From Conidiobolus incongruus B7586 (lineage: Eukaryota; Entomophthoromycota; Entomophthoromycetes; Entomophthorales; Conidiobolaceae): 12,671 nucleotides of DNA. The notes beneath the pieces were generated by a model, which saw only the letters and a program-made list of their open reading frames with translations, was not told where the DNA came from and made no database searches. The stretch lies in the NCBI GenBank assembly GCA_000697335.1, contig JNEM01011911.1:1-12671 (forward strand), read 5' to 3'. The position numbers and the translations under genes are program-made. This document shows, piece after piece, positions 1 to 10,188 of the stretch (its first letter is position 1; every line of letters begins with the position of its first letter).

Positions 1-587
1 TTTAAAGGGATTTGTGGAGGGGGTTGATTTGGCTTAATCCAGCATCTTGATTTGTGTTTTAGTAAAGGATTATACATAGGGATCCAAGATTCATCAATTG
101 TAATTATTCACTGTAAAAGTCTAGGCTTCTGGTAATATTTCAATAGGTTTTGTTTAGCAATAGCTACTCTAGCTTTTTTTTAAGCTTTAGTTAAATTATA
201 AGATACCCATTTTACATTTTTATTTATTAATTTTAGTTTAAACTTTAAAATATATAAAATACTTGTAAGACTAATATTAAAGTGCTTAGATAATTCTCTA
301 GCTGAAATAAAAGGGTGCTTTTCAATATATTTTTTCACTCTATTTACAATTGAAAGAGTGATAGTTGAAGTTGGTCTTTTAGATTTTGGCAGGTTTTGAA
401 TAGTTTCTCTCCTAACCTTAAAGTAATTTACCCAGCAATAAATTGTTGATTTAGATAATGCTTCATTACCAAAAGCTGCTTGTAAATTTTGAATAATTTT
501 AGAGGGTTTATGGTTAAGTTTTACTGATACTAAAATAAAAAACTTTTGATGGTCACTATTTGGTTTAAGCATGATTAAATTAAACAA
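1..587 (-). pseudogene. mariner-family transposase, N-terminal half, two in-frame stops
   Basis: This would be a cut-and-paste transposase that binds the element's ends and moves it at TA sites. From the start at 587 the first 135 codons are open. Residues about 15-60 look like the first helix-turn-helix, including ALSKSTIYCWVNYFK. The linker KSKRPTST (68-75) matches the mariner GRP-type linker. Residues about 78-115 are the second helix-turn-helix (FISARELSKHFNIS), and KWVSYNLT (126-133) matches the usual WVPxxLT. The frame ends at TAA 180-182 but resumes at once in the same phase with KKARVAIAKQNLLKYY. It meets TGA at 108-110 and then gives IITIDESW, where the D at 93-95 is the first catalytic aspartate of the DDD triad. 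It stays open to the window edge, about 195 codons in all against roughly 340-350 for the family. No frameshift is seen. Both stops fit C-to-T changes (CAA to TAA, CGA to TGA), since family consensus has Q and R there. The family call is strong; host use is unlikely. Confidence 0.85.
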
Positions 588-625
588 CCAATTTTAAAAA
601 GTTAATTTTTTAATCAAAAAAACTA

Positions 626-626
<1 letters not shown>
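1..626 (-). mobile_element. mariner (Tc1/mariner) DNA transposon, 5' half, decayed, cut by the window edge
   Basis: The body is the minus-strand mariner-like transposase frame at 1-587. Beyond its start codon, positions 588-626 would be the 5' untranslated part and terminal inverted repeat. Read outward-in on the minus strand this stretch starts TTAGTTTTTTTGATTAAAAA, close to the (TA)n run at 626-651. Mariners insert at TA dinucleotides and duplicate them, so an end near 626 is plausible. The partner repeat and the second half of the transposase lie left of position 1, so the boundary cannot be confirmed. The transposase has internal stops, so this copy is not autonomous. Confidence 0.6.

Positions 627-651
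<25 letters not shown>
626..651. repeat. (TA)n microsatellite at the mariner end
   Basis: About 12 uninterrupted TA units lie between the putative mariner terminus and the broken F-box gene. This may be a slippage-expanded TA target site, or a pre-existing TA-rich target. Confidence 0.9.
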
Positions 652-657
<6 letters not shown>

Positions 658-677
658 TATATAATTTCCTATTAACT

Positions 678-2085
678 TTGTATATATTTATTCATTTCAA
701 ACTAATAATATGTTTGAAAAATTGGAAATTAAAAAATTTCCCATTATTTCAAATTCAAGGTAATATTATAAAATTAAACCCCAATCAACTTGAAAAAACC
801 TTCAACTGGGAATTTGTATTTGGTTTAAAAGAATTTTCTATATATTTAACAAATCATGAATTAGTTGATATTAGCTCACTCAATAGATATTTACAGCAAA
901 ATTTAAGGCCAATTATTTTTCAGAAATTGTGATTATATGAATATTTTTTTGAAGAGGATTATTTAAACTACTCAGATTTAAAATTAAATGGATCAGAGAT
1001 TATTGCTAAACAATTCACTCTGTTCCAAAATGAATTTGAATATTGTAATCAATTTGTCAATAGAATATCATTTGGTATAGGATTCAATTATTCTATTATA
1101 TTAAATATTGCTACTATATTCCCAAATTTGAAGCAACTGGATTTATGCAGTATAAAAATGCCTATAGATTCTTTAAATCAGTTATTTAGTCAGTTGATAA
1201 ACTTGGAAATTTTGGATTTATTATATACATCAATTATTATATGGACCAATATTGAACCTTCTAGTAAAATTCTCAAACTCACTAAATCATTAAAGTATTT
1301 GATGGTTGTAGATTGCAAAAGGATTGAATTTGTATATATTACAAATCCATTGGTAGTAAACGATCCTGAATATGAAATCTTCCCTCCAACTCTGAACTAC
1401 TTACACTTCTCGAATCAAATCCTACCCAATATCGAGTCGGTTAGTTGTATGGACCAAAATCCCCAATGCATTCCATTAATCAATGAATTTTTATCAGATC
1501 ATTCCAATACTTTGAAAACTCTCGAGATCAATATGAGTTGTTTGAATCAATCCACATTTAATTGGATAGCAAGTTGTCCAAATCTAAAGCGATTAAAACT
1601 TCACTATTGTTATATCTTAGATCCTATCACATTCAATCAACTGGAAATCCCCACTTTAAACAAAATAGAAAATTTAGAATTCGAAAGTTGCTATAACGAT
1701 CATCTATTATTCCTACAAACTTTAATCTCTTCATGTCCCAATCTAAGGAATTTAAAATGTTATTATTTTGACTCATTCCACAAACACTATTATTTTAAAC
1801 ACTCTAAAACATCTGAAATCCCTAATATTTGCGAGCTGGCACGATTCAATGAATTCTATAATTAATCTCCCACCTAATCCTGTGACTTCGATTCAACTAG
1901 AAAGTTTCAATCCTTTAAAAATTGATCTTACAAGGTTTTGTTACTGTTCCAAATTAATACGTATCTCTGTCCAAATATATGCGAACGGAATTGGAAATAT
2001 GGAGGATATAAGATTTTACTTTGAACAATTTAAAGGTTGGAAGTTATTATATATCCTAGAATTAATCAATTATATTCAAATTTGA
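678..2085 (+). pseudogene. F-box/LRR (RNI-like) protein gene, lightly broken
   Basis: Host gene of the same subfamily as the intact one at 5179-6453. The frame opened by ATG 678 gives an F-box-like segment from about 804 (NWEFVFGLKEFSIYLTNHEL, ending LRPIIFQKL), matching DWILVFKLRDIFQYLKIKEL in the intact protein. TGA at 930-932 interrupts it, then the same frame continues with LYEYFFEEDYLNYS through LRR-like blocks: FPNLKQLDL, LINLEILDL, FPPTLNYLHF, CPNLKRLKLHYC, KIENLEFESC, CPNLRNLKC. Around 1735-1800 the sense passes to another frame. The first frame runs to a stop at 1863-1865; the second carries LKHLKSLIF, FNPLKIDL and a C-terminal GWKLL to TGA 2083-2085, paralleling FNPLSVDL and NWKLF in the intact copy. 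F-box to end is about 428 codons against 413 in the intact gene, so nothing large is missing. The true start is uncertain: 43 codons precede the F-box from ATG 678, against 11 in the intact protein, and an ATG at 710 in another frame could be a first exon. An intron over 930 is unlikely because the sequence there reads as coding. Sequencing or assembly error remains possible. Confidence 0.75.
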
Positions 2086-2415
2086 TTTTTTAATATTTTA
2101 TGATTTATAATCAATTGATCACATAACATAAATAATTTCTTTTATTATTCATCAAAAAAATTATAAAATATTTAAATAAATTATTATTTAAATAATATTA
2201 TTATAAAATTGAAAATTGATATCAATGTAAAATAAAAATATGATTGAAACATAAAATAACCAAATATGTTTTAAAATAAAGTGATTCAAAAAATAAATTG
2301 TTAATTATAAATGGTCATTGTTATATTTTAATATACCTGTCTCTTTAGGTTTATAAGTTGATTCAATAGTTTGCTGACATGAAACTTGTTTTATTTAAAA
2401 CATAATCAAATGACA

Positions 2416-2440
2416 CTCTTTGTTCTCTTTGTTCTCTTTC
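2416..2440. repeat. 9-bp tandem repeat (CTCTTTGTT) in a pyrimidine tract
   Basis: Two full CTCTTTGTT units (2416-2424, 2425-2433) plus a partial third. A further CT-rich stretch continues to about 2468. It lies about 330 bp downstream of the broken F-box gene. No function can be assigned. Confidence 0.8.
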
Positions 2441-3370
2441 TTTTATTTATTATCTTTGTCTTCTTAATTATATTTTAATTTGCCTTTTACTAAATTTTTG
2501 CTAAGTCATATATCATACACTGAACAAACTATTTAATTACCTATAATTAATATAAAAGGAATGACAAAGTTTTTTTGAATATTCTGCTATGATATATCAA
2601 TAATAATTAAACTTAAGACATATACTCCTGATATATTAAAGAACAGATTAATAAATAACTTATTAAATTAATATTTTAAGTACTTATTAAACAAAGATTT
2701 TAATTTTTAAATACTTAATATAAAACAATTATTATCATTGGAAATTTAATATCAAATTAAATATTTGATATAAGTTTAAAAAAATTAAATCTAATAAATT
2801 AATCTTATTATAATATATTTAAGCAATGAGAAGTATTATAAATAAATTTTATCTTAATATAATGATATTTAATCTAAAATCAAACTCATAATATTTTATA
2901 TTAATAAAAATTTCTTTTTTTGTAAAATTACACTTATTTGGAGTTATTGATATTATTTTTATTTTTAATCATCTAAATATTTCAATATTTTCATTCATAT
3001 ATCCTAAATTTTAATTGATATAATATATATTTTTAGATTTTATTATTAATTATTATTAGACTTTGAACTTAATATTGTTTTTATAATTATTCCAAATTTT
3101 ATAAAATATATTATATATAAAAATTAGATAAATGAATAAGAATTGAAATAAATATCAAAACAGATTACTTAGGTGATATATTATTAAGATACTATTAATT
3201 TGATATTTTGAAATAAAAATTCAAATTAATAATTTAAAAAATAAATATTATATATAATTTGAAAAATATTAAATAATAATAATAGATTCAGTTTAATAAT
3301 AAGTTTATTAAAATAATTAAATTATATTTCTTTAAAATGATGATTATTTACAAAATAAAAATTATCAAAA

Positions 3371-3395
3371 TATCTAATATTAAAGATATTAGATA
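3371..3395. repeat. short perfect inverted repeat
   Basis: TATCTAATAT at 3371-3380 pairs with ATATTAGATA at 3386-3395 across a 5-base spacer (TAAAG). No U-run or gene context makes it a terminator, and chance palindromes are frequent at this base composition. Confidence 0.6.
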
Positions 3396-5070
3396 AAAAA
3401 TGCATTATTAAAATAATATCTAAGATATGTTAATTGACTAAGTATTGATTGTTGATTATTGATTATTTAATAATCCTTGATTAATCATTCAAAAAGTTAC
3501 GAAATATAAAATATTATGTTAAATATAATATAAAATATTTATTTATAGTCTTATCAATACTATTCCTCAAACTAGGTATGGAATTTAGCAAGTTTATACT
3601 TAGTTAACAATAAATTAAATTTGAAATATAAAAAAGCCATAAAAGGATTTCTAATAATATTAGATATTTTACTTAATTTTCTATCTTTTATATTTTATTA
3701 ATAATAACTTTGTTTTTTTTTCAAAATTATAATCTAATTGTTAAATTAATTTTATTTATATATATATTAATAAATTGAATTATTTCGTAAGTTTAATTAT
3801 GTTAAGACTTTATATTCAATATATAAATTTAATAATAATTAATTTGAGTTGATATAATTATAAATTAAACTCAACCCTTAAAATAGTCACAAAAATAAAG
3901 AATTCAAAATTATAACTTTAAAGCTCAATATAGCAATATAATTAATCATCTTTAAATTCCATATACTAATTATTAAATTTTGACTTTAATAGTTCACTAT
4001 ATAAAGTATTATTTATTAATTATTACACAAAATATAATTAAATCAAATTTCAATTCATTTAAATTTTTATTTTCTAATTTGTAAATTATGTAAATTTAAA
4101 TTATAAATTTTTTTTATTTAAATATTTTATTATTACCTCAATAATATAATATTAAATATAATATTAATATTATTTTGAGAATAAAATAGAAATTATATAA
4201 ATTAATTAATATATAATATGCCCAGATTATTTAAAAAAAATATTAAATCTGTTTCAAAATTTTATAATATAATTTTATAATTCAAATTAATTTATTATTT
4301 TTGATAATTATTTTTAATTATTAAATTAATATATTTTTATTTCATGATTGATATCTATTACTCAATATATTGTTTTATTTCAAGTTATCATAAATATATA
4401 TTATAAAATTTATATTAAAAGTGCTTTCTTTATATAATTTTTGAATTAAATTTTATTTATTATAAATTATAAAATTCAATAATATATAATATTATTATGA
4501 GTATTAATTTTTAAATTATAAAACCAATAAATTTTAAAAATTATTAAAAATATTAAATTAGATAATTAAATGCTAAATATTGATATATATTAATTTACCA
4601 CTAATTTAATAATATATAAATTTTTTAAATATATCTTTAATTATTAAATTAATATCAACCAATATGATATTAAATGAAATATAATTAATTTAAAAATATA
4701 TTACATTAATTTAATTGAAATATTCTATCCATTATAAGTATCTAATATAAATAAAATAAAAAAAAAATTAAATTTTAAATATTAAGAGATATTTTATTTA
4801 TGAGATTAATTTGCTTTTTGGGGTTATATAAATATGCATTATTGATACATGATAGTATATTTAAATAATAATAAAATTCCAAATAAAAAAGGAAGATTAT
4901 GCTATTCAGCAAACTAAATTCATATTTAATTCATATTATAACATATTGAGATCATATAAAAGAGAATGTCAAATTTATAGCCTAGTTTATTTAACTATAA
5001 TTTTTTAATTTTTTTATATTACTATCACTAAATAATTTTAAAAGTATTGTTATAAAATTTCAAATTCTTA

Positions 5071-5100
5071 TTAATTAATTAATTAATTAATATATATATA
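5071..5100. repeat. TTAA and TA simple repeats
   Basis: Five TTAA units at 5071-5090 run straight into five TA units at 5091-5100. They lie about 80 bp beyond the stop codon of the minus-strand F-box gene. Confidence 0.9.
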
Positions 5101-5178
5101 GAAAGAAATTTTATTTTATTATCAAGATAATTTTAAATTGACTTAATTTTAATTTAAAAACTATAAGAATAATTTGTG

Positions 5179-6453
5179 TTAAAATTTACCAAGTTGAATA
5201 GAATCATCGTATTGAGCAAAAAGTTTCCAATTAATAAACTTATTAAAATTACTCTGAGCTTCATATTGACTAATTTTATCCCCAAAACGTTTTGTAATAT
5301 GAATATACTTTAAATTATTCCAATTATCTATTATTTTTAAATCTACACTCAATGGATTAAATTTAATTAATTTAAGATAAGTTATAGATTCATTGGAAAA
5401 TATAAAATTAGAGGGTAAACCTGGACGACCACTCAAATTAGTGAGAATTAGATATTTGAGGTGAGTGAATCCCGATATAATGCGTTTTAAGTGTTTTACA
5501 TATTCACGGGCAATTCCAATAGTTAATTTTTTAACATTGGGGCATTTTGAACATAGTTTTTTAATATAGGGCCAGTGCAAATCCTTAAATTTAGCATATT
5601 GTAGGTCGATTTCTTGAATTGAAGAAAAATTCAGGTTTGAAAAAATACTTTTATCAGGATAAGTATTCCAACTTGCTAGTTCGAGTAATTTGATTCGATT
5701 AGACATATGAATCAGTGTATAAGAATGTTGATCCATATAGTCGGGTGAAGTTCTCAAAACCTCTAATTGAGGATTATTTGTTAAAAATTTGTTTAAAATA
5801 TAAGAATTGGATTTATAATCTGGCCAAAATATTAGGGTTTTGAGATTTAAAAGACGCTGATTGGAAGTATAAAGATAAGGTCCTCCTTCTACTATAGAAT
5901 GAATGGAATTGTTAAAATCTTTCCATAGAATATCTTGAATATTGAGATACTTTAGAGTTGATGGCAGTTGAAGATTATAATCCTCTTGATTAATATTTTC
6001 AGAAGGAATAATGACCAATTTCTGCAACCTTAAACTCTCTAAATATGGAAGCCGAAGCATTAATTGGTTCAAAAGCGATATATCCAATTCAATTACAACA
6101 AAATATAGATATCGAATGTTTGTAAGTTGACATAGAATTGAATAATTTTCTTCAAATAGACTCTTATTAACCATACACACTTTTGTGATAAAGGGAATGA
6201 TAGGTTGAACATAATTATATAATATATCTCCACTTCCATTTTGATCCTTATTCTCGAGCAAAGTATTGAGTTTATGCTTAGCAAATAAAAAATTAAATTC
6301 GGTAAATAGTAATGGTTTTGATGAATTCCTAATGGATTTACATGTCATACTTAAATTTATTAATTCTTTAATCTTTAGATATTGAAAAATGTCTCTCAGT
6401 TTAAAAACTAAGATCCAATCGTTAGGTTTATTAAATGCATTGATTGAATTCAT
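5179..6453 (-). CDS. F-box/leucine-rich-repeat (RNI-like) protein, intact, 424 residues
   Basis: Likely substrate-recognition subunit of an SCF-type ubiquitin ligase: the F-box would bind Skp1 and the LRR part the target, which is unknown. A single uninterrupted exon starts at ATG 6451-6453 and ends at TAA 5179-5181. Residues about 12-53 look like a divergent F-box (DWILVFKLRDIFQYL, LINLSMTCKSIRNSSKPLLF). Irregular LRRs follow, with L-x-x-L-x-L cores near LTNIRYLYF (110-118), LPYLESLRL (135-143), LPSTLKYLNI (163-172), LLNLKTLIF (201-209), RIKLLELASW (253-262), SIQEIDLQ (278-285), CPNVKKLTI (304-312), HLKYLILTNL (331-340) and SITYLKLIKF (356-365). There is no signal peptide or membrane segment. 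The start is favoured because the F-box begins only 11 residues in. It is related to the broken gene at 678-2085 and lies tail-to-tail with it across about 3.1 kb. The F-box is called from pattern and paralogue similarity, not a database score; LRR architecture is the surer part. Confidence 0.85.
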   Translation of the reverse strand: MNSINAFNKPNDWILVFKLRDIFQYLKIKELINLSMTCKSIRNSSKPLLFTEFNFLFAKHKLNTLLENKDQNGSGDILYNYVQPIIPFITKVCMVNKSLFEENYSILCQLTNIRYLYFVVIELDISLLNQLMLRLPYLESLRLQKLVIIPSENINQEDYNLQLPSTLKYLNIQDILWKDFNNSIHSIVEGGPYLYTSNQRLLNLKTLIFWPDYKSNSYILNKFLTNNPQLEVLRTSPDYMDQHSYTLIHMSNRIKLLELASWNTYPDKSIFSNLNFSSIQEIDLQYAKFKDLHWPYIKKLCSKCPNVKKLTIGIAREYVKHLKRIISGFTHLKYLILTNLSGRPGLPSNFIFSNESITYLKLIKFNPLSVDLKIIDNWNNLKYIHITKRFGDKISQYEAQSNFNKFINWKLFAQYDDSIQLGKF

Positions 6454-7119
6454 ATTTAAATGTTATGTTATTTTATATAAAACAATCAATCAAAATATGA
6501 TTTAAATCTTTATTAATTAATTATGGGATTGTCATGAATTAAATCAAAACTAAATTAGCAGTTGCTTTATATACCTAAAGTATGATAAGTTAAATCATTT
6601 ATATGATTAACTTAAAATCAATTTATAATGTAAAATATGGATTTGCATAATTTTTAATAATAAACTGTTATAAATATTAATTATTTTACCAAAGTTTTTC
6701 AATAATACTAATGATTATATATATATATATATATATATTTGTTAATATAATAAAAAGCGAAAAAAAAGTTGAATTATTGTGATAAAATGCTTTAATATGT
6801 AAGAAAAACTAAATATTTTAACTATTCAATTAAATTTAATCAAACTAAATAATTTATAAATTATAAAGAATAATCTGAGTTTTTTTGGAAATTTCATTAG
6901 AAATATAGTAAAAAAAAAACAAATTGTGTATTTTATTTTATACAATAAATTATATGATGTTGAGATTATAACTTTCCATTATTGATAATGAATTATTAAA
7001 ATGGATTCTAATCATTTCATATAATGTGGATATTTTGATTTCAAATATATATTAAATTATACTAATAAATATATTTACAACTGATCTCAATATAGTAATA
7101 TATTAAGAATATTTTAGTT
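6454..7119. other. upstream spacer of the intact F-box gene
   Basis: Very AT-rich sequence holding the 5' flank of the minus-strand gene and a (TA)n run. A TATATAAA on the minus strand (6472-6479) lies about 20 bases before the ATG, but such strings are too common here to call a promoter. No other gene is seen. Confidence 0.6.
6716..6738. repeat. (TA)n microsatellite
   Basis: About 11.5 uninterrupted TA units, roughly 260 bp upstream of the intact F-box gene. No transposon end is recognisable beside it. Confidence 0.9.
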
Positions 7120-7479
7120 CAATCGATTTCACGAGACTCCCCCTTTTACAATACTACCAAATCCTTGCCATAAATTTCCAAATTTTTGATCCAAGTATAT
7201 AGAGGTACACTTCCCCAATTCTCAACTTAAAAAATTCTCTGAATTTTATTATAAGAAATTCATTCTTTGATACTGATCCAAATTCATAGTCATTCGTACT
7301 AAATTTTAATTTTTCAATAGTTAATGCTTTTCAGATATTTGAGTGAGATTCCTTTATGAATTTATCATTTCCAAATATTTGAAATCCATTTCAATTTGCC
7401 ACTATACATTCAGTGATCTAAATTTGATTGATAAATTTATTCTATCATGCGAATCAATTTTAACAAATTCATTTCTCAT
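7120..7479 (-). pseudogene. decayed protein-coding remnant, family unrecognised
   Basis: An island visibly richer in G and C than its flanks whose minus strand gives protein-like stretches in more than one frame. From ATG 7477-7479, 25 codons are open to TAG 7402-7404 (MRNEFVKIDSHDRINLSIKF). A different frame is open for 58 codons between TGA 7331-7333 and TAG 7154-7156 and contains ALTIEKLKFSTNDYEFGSVS and LRIGEVYLYILGSKIW. Near 7120-7210 a third frame reads LYTWIKNLEIYGKDLVVL. Frame changes plus interrupting stops indicate a dead gene. LTIEKLKF and IKNLEI are LRR-like, and the neighbourhood is full of F-box/LRR remains, so another paralogue is the best guess, but no domain is clear. The alternative is a chance low-stop patch. 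Confidence 0.35.
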
Positions 7480-10188
7480 TTATATAGATTATTTATTAAG
7501 CATGTAGAGAAAATTTTGACAAAAAATAATATATTAAAGGTTATAGATATTAAATGTGTTTTATTATGGATTTAATTTTATTTCAAAGTTATATATGATA
7601 TCTAAATATTTATTTATATAGTAATTGGCATAGGCATTGGATTTATATTTATTCAATAATTAGTATAGAAATATTAGTATAATTTTAAAATCAACACTAA
7701 ATAATACTATTATTATAAGATTTATAAAGATTAATACTCATTATAGGATCAATACTTTCTTTATTATTAATAACTCTTTAATATATTTATAATGATCTTA
7801 AAATATTAAAAAAAAATTTTTTTTCAAAAAAGTTAATATTTTAAAAATTAATTAAATTTATTTATAAGAATTATTTTTTATACAAATATTTTTAATTTTT
7901 TCCTAGCAATAATAATTTCATAAATTATAGTCTAATTAATATATTAGATATAATAACTCTTTAATTTTTATTTATTAAAAATATATAACTTTAGGTTTAT
8001 ATATTTTATAATAATAATATCAAATAATTAATATTTCTAATCTATAAAAATAATAAATATTTCAGATTATTTTATTTAAAAGATATTAAATTATTATGAA
8101 CTAATTAAGTTATAGAACTTGAATTAAAAAAATATATATTATGATAATTTATTATAAAAAATATTTTTTATTTATTAATCAAGTATCTGTTAATGTAAAT
8201 TTTTTTATAATGTTTATTTTAACTTTTATAAGTTTATTTAAAAAACTAATATAATATAAAGGAAAATTTAATTTAATAATTATATAGCTAATTAATATAA
8301 TAATAAATATATTTATTTAAGATCTATAGAAAGACCAGTTATAATAAATATTTTTGAATTTATATTAGATAAAATTATAATAATTTAATAATGAAAGATT
8401 TATTATTAATCTTAAAAACACCTAATAAAAATAAAAAAATAATAAAAATTAATAAAAAAAGAGCAATTAGACTTTTTAATTAAAAAATACTATTTATATA
8501 GTTATATTAGTTTCTACAATATAAACTATTAAATCAATTCAAATATAAATATATTTCATAATATTATATATTAGATTTTTATAAGCTGGACTCATAATAC
8601 AACTTAATATTGTTTTTTATTTTTGAATTATAAACTATGTAAAACAAGTTAGTATTTATTCATTATTATAATTTTATATAAATTCTTTGTTTTTGACTTT
8701 ATTTTAAAGAGTTATATTTAATGATATTAATTTTAACATTTCTTTAATATTTTGTTAAATTATATATTAATTAGATTAATGTATATTATTTAATCCAATT
8801 TTAAAATTGAGTTTATATGATATACCTATATATCTGATATCAAAATAATTAAATATTCTCTTATTTTAAATATAAATTTATCATTTAATAAATTCTTATT
8901 ATATATAAACGATAAAAAAATATTAGTTATTGAGATTTTGGAAAATTTCAAATAATATCGTTTTTAGCTTTAATTAATCAATTAAATAGTAAATATAGAT
9001 TTAAAAGAAACATTATTTATAAAAACTATTTAAAAATTTTATATAGTTTTAAACGATTTATAATCAAACTTTAAATATATCAAAATAGATATTTTTGAAA
9101 ATTATTATTTAATATATTTAAAAATTTAAATTTAAATTTTCATATATATACACTTTAATTACGAAATTTTTATAATTATATATATGTTTAAAAAATTGGC
9201 TTATTTTAATTCATATATTATTTATTTCGTAAAACAAATAATACACTTGTCAAATCGAAATTTAATCATAATATGTTTGACTATAAATATTGAATTGAAT
9301 ATTTAACTATATTATATTAATCTTATATTTTCATAATTAAATAATTATTCATTTTAATTAATAATTGATATATATAATTAGAAATTAATTTCATTCATTT
9401 TAAATCATATAATTATATCAAATTATGAATAAAATTTTAACTTTTCTCAAATTACAAAAAGATGTTATTAACTATTATATTGAGGTAAATTTATATAATT
9501 CATTTTGTTTTATTTATTTATATTTAATTTATTTTTTTACTAATATTATATTAGAATATATAACTTATTTTAATAATTCCATAAAAATGATGAATTCAAT
9601 AAATAATTTTATATTAATTTCTAATAATCTATAATAATATTATTATATATAAATTTTAATCTTATTATCTGATATAAAATACAAATAATGATAATTTATA
9701 TAATAAAATAAATGAAAACTAATTAATCTCCAATAATATCAACTAAATTAAAATTAATTTTTAAGTTTTTCATTCCCTATTGAAATATATAATCTTAATT
9801 TATATATATTAGTTTCCAGTATAGTTTCATTGTCAAAGTATTTCAAATAAATATATTTATCATTGATTTAAACATATAAATTATTCTACTAAATGGTATA
9901 AATAATTGGATATTATATAGCTATAGTGATTATAAAGTCAAAATTGATATTATAAGTATTTATTTTTATTTTAACTAAATTTTCAAGACATATACTTTAA
10001 AATTACAAAACATATCCAAGAGTGAGAGGTTTAACAAACATATATTTAAAATTTATTTAAATATTTCGTTAAATAGAATCAAATAATGATAAAATTAGCA
10101 ATATTTAAATTGATCAAAATAATGCTTATTTATGATTTGAAATTTTTATTTTAATAACAGAAAAGTTGGATGTGAGTTTTAAAGAATT
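7480..10188. other. AT-rich spacer
   Basis: About 2.7 kb of nearly pure A/T sequence with frequent stops in all frames. It contains an A9T8 tract with flanking inverted repeats (7800-7842) and a 69-codon open frame at 9425-9634 whose Asn/Ile/Tyr/Phe-only composition marks it as a chance ORF. No gene, RNA gene or transposon is recognised. Confidence 0.65.
7800..7842. repeat. A9T8 tract inside a short inverted repeat
   Basis: AAAATATTAA (7800-7809) and TTAATATTTT (7833-7842) are exact inverted copies flanking a run of nine A and eight T (7808-7824). Such tracts bend DNA or exclude nucleosomes. No gene lies next to it. Confidence 0.6.

Larger units (their letters stand above)
2086..5178. other. 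AT-rich spacer between convergent F-box genes
   Basis: About 3.1 kb of almost pure A/T sequence with dense stops in all frames. I see no gene, RNA gene or transposon. The only texture is a pyrimidine-rich patch near 2416-2468, a short perfect hairpin at 3371-3395, and TTAA/TA simple repeats at 5071-5100. A slightly less AT-rich patch near 4800-4980 gives no readable protein. Confidence 0.7.

Noticed and set aside
930-956. Very short GT...AG intron removing the TGA in the broken F-box gene
   Set aside because: The only candidate is about 26 bases long, too short for a spliceosomal intron, and the sequence reads as conserved coding (LYEYFFEEDY).
2086-5178. Possible centromere or origin in the long AT-rich spacer
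   Set aside because: No satellite array or defined consensus is visible, and all spacers in the window have the same composition.
6093-6284. 63-codon open frame on the minus strand
   Set aside because: It lies wholly inside the intact F-box/LRR gene in another frame and shows no domain; it is a shadow.
6472-6479. TATA-box-like string upstream of the intact gene
   Set aside because: TATATAAA-like strings are everywhere at this AT content, and this one is only about 20 bases from the ATG.
9425-9634. 69-codon open frame on the plus strand
   Set aside because: It is composed almost only of residues with A/T codons (N, I, Y, F, L, S), sits in spacer of the same composition and has no recognisable motif. 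Chance ORF.
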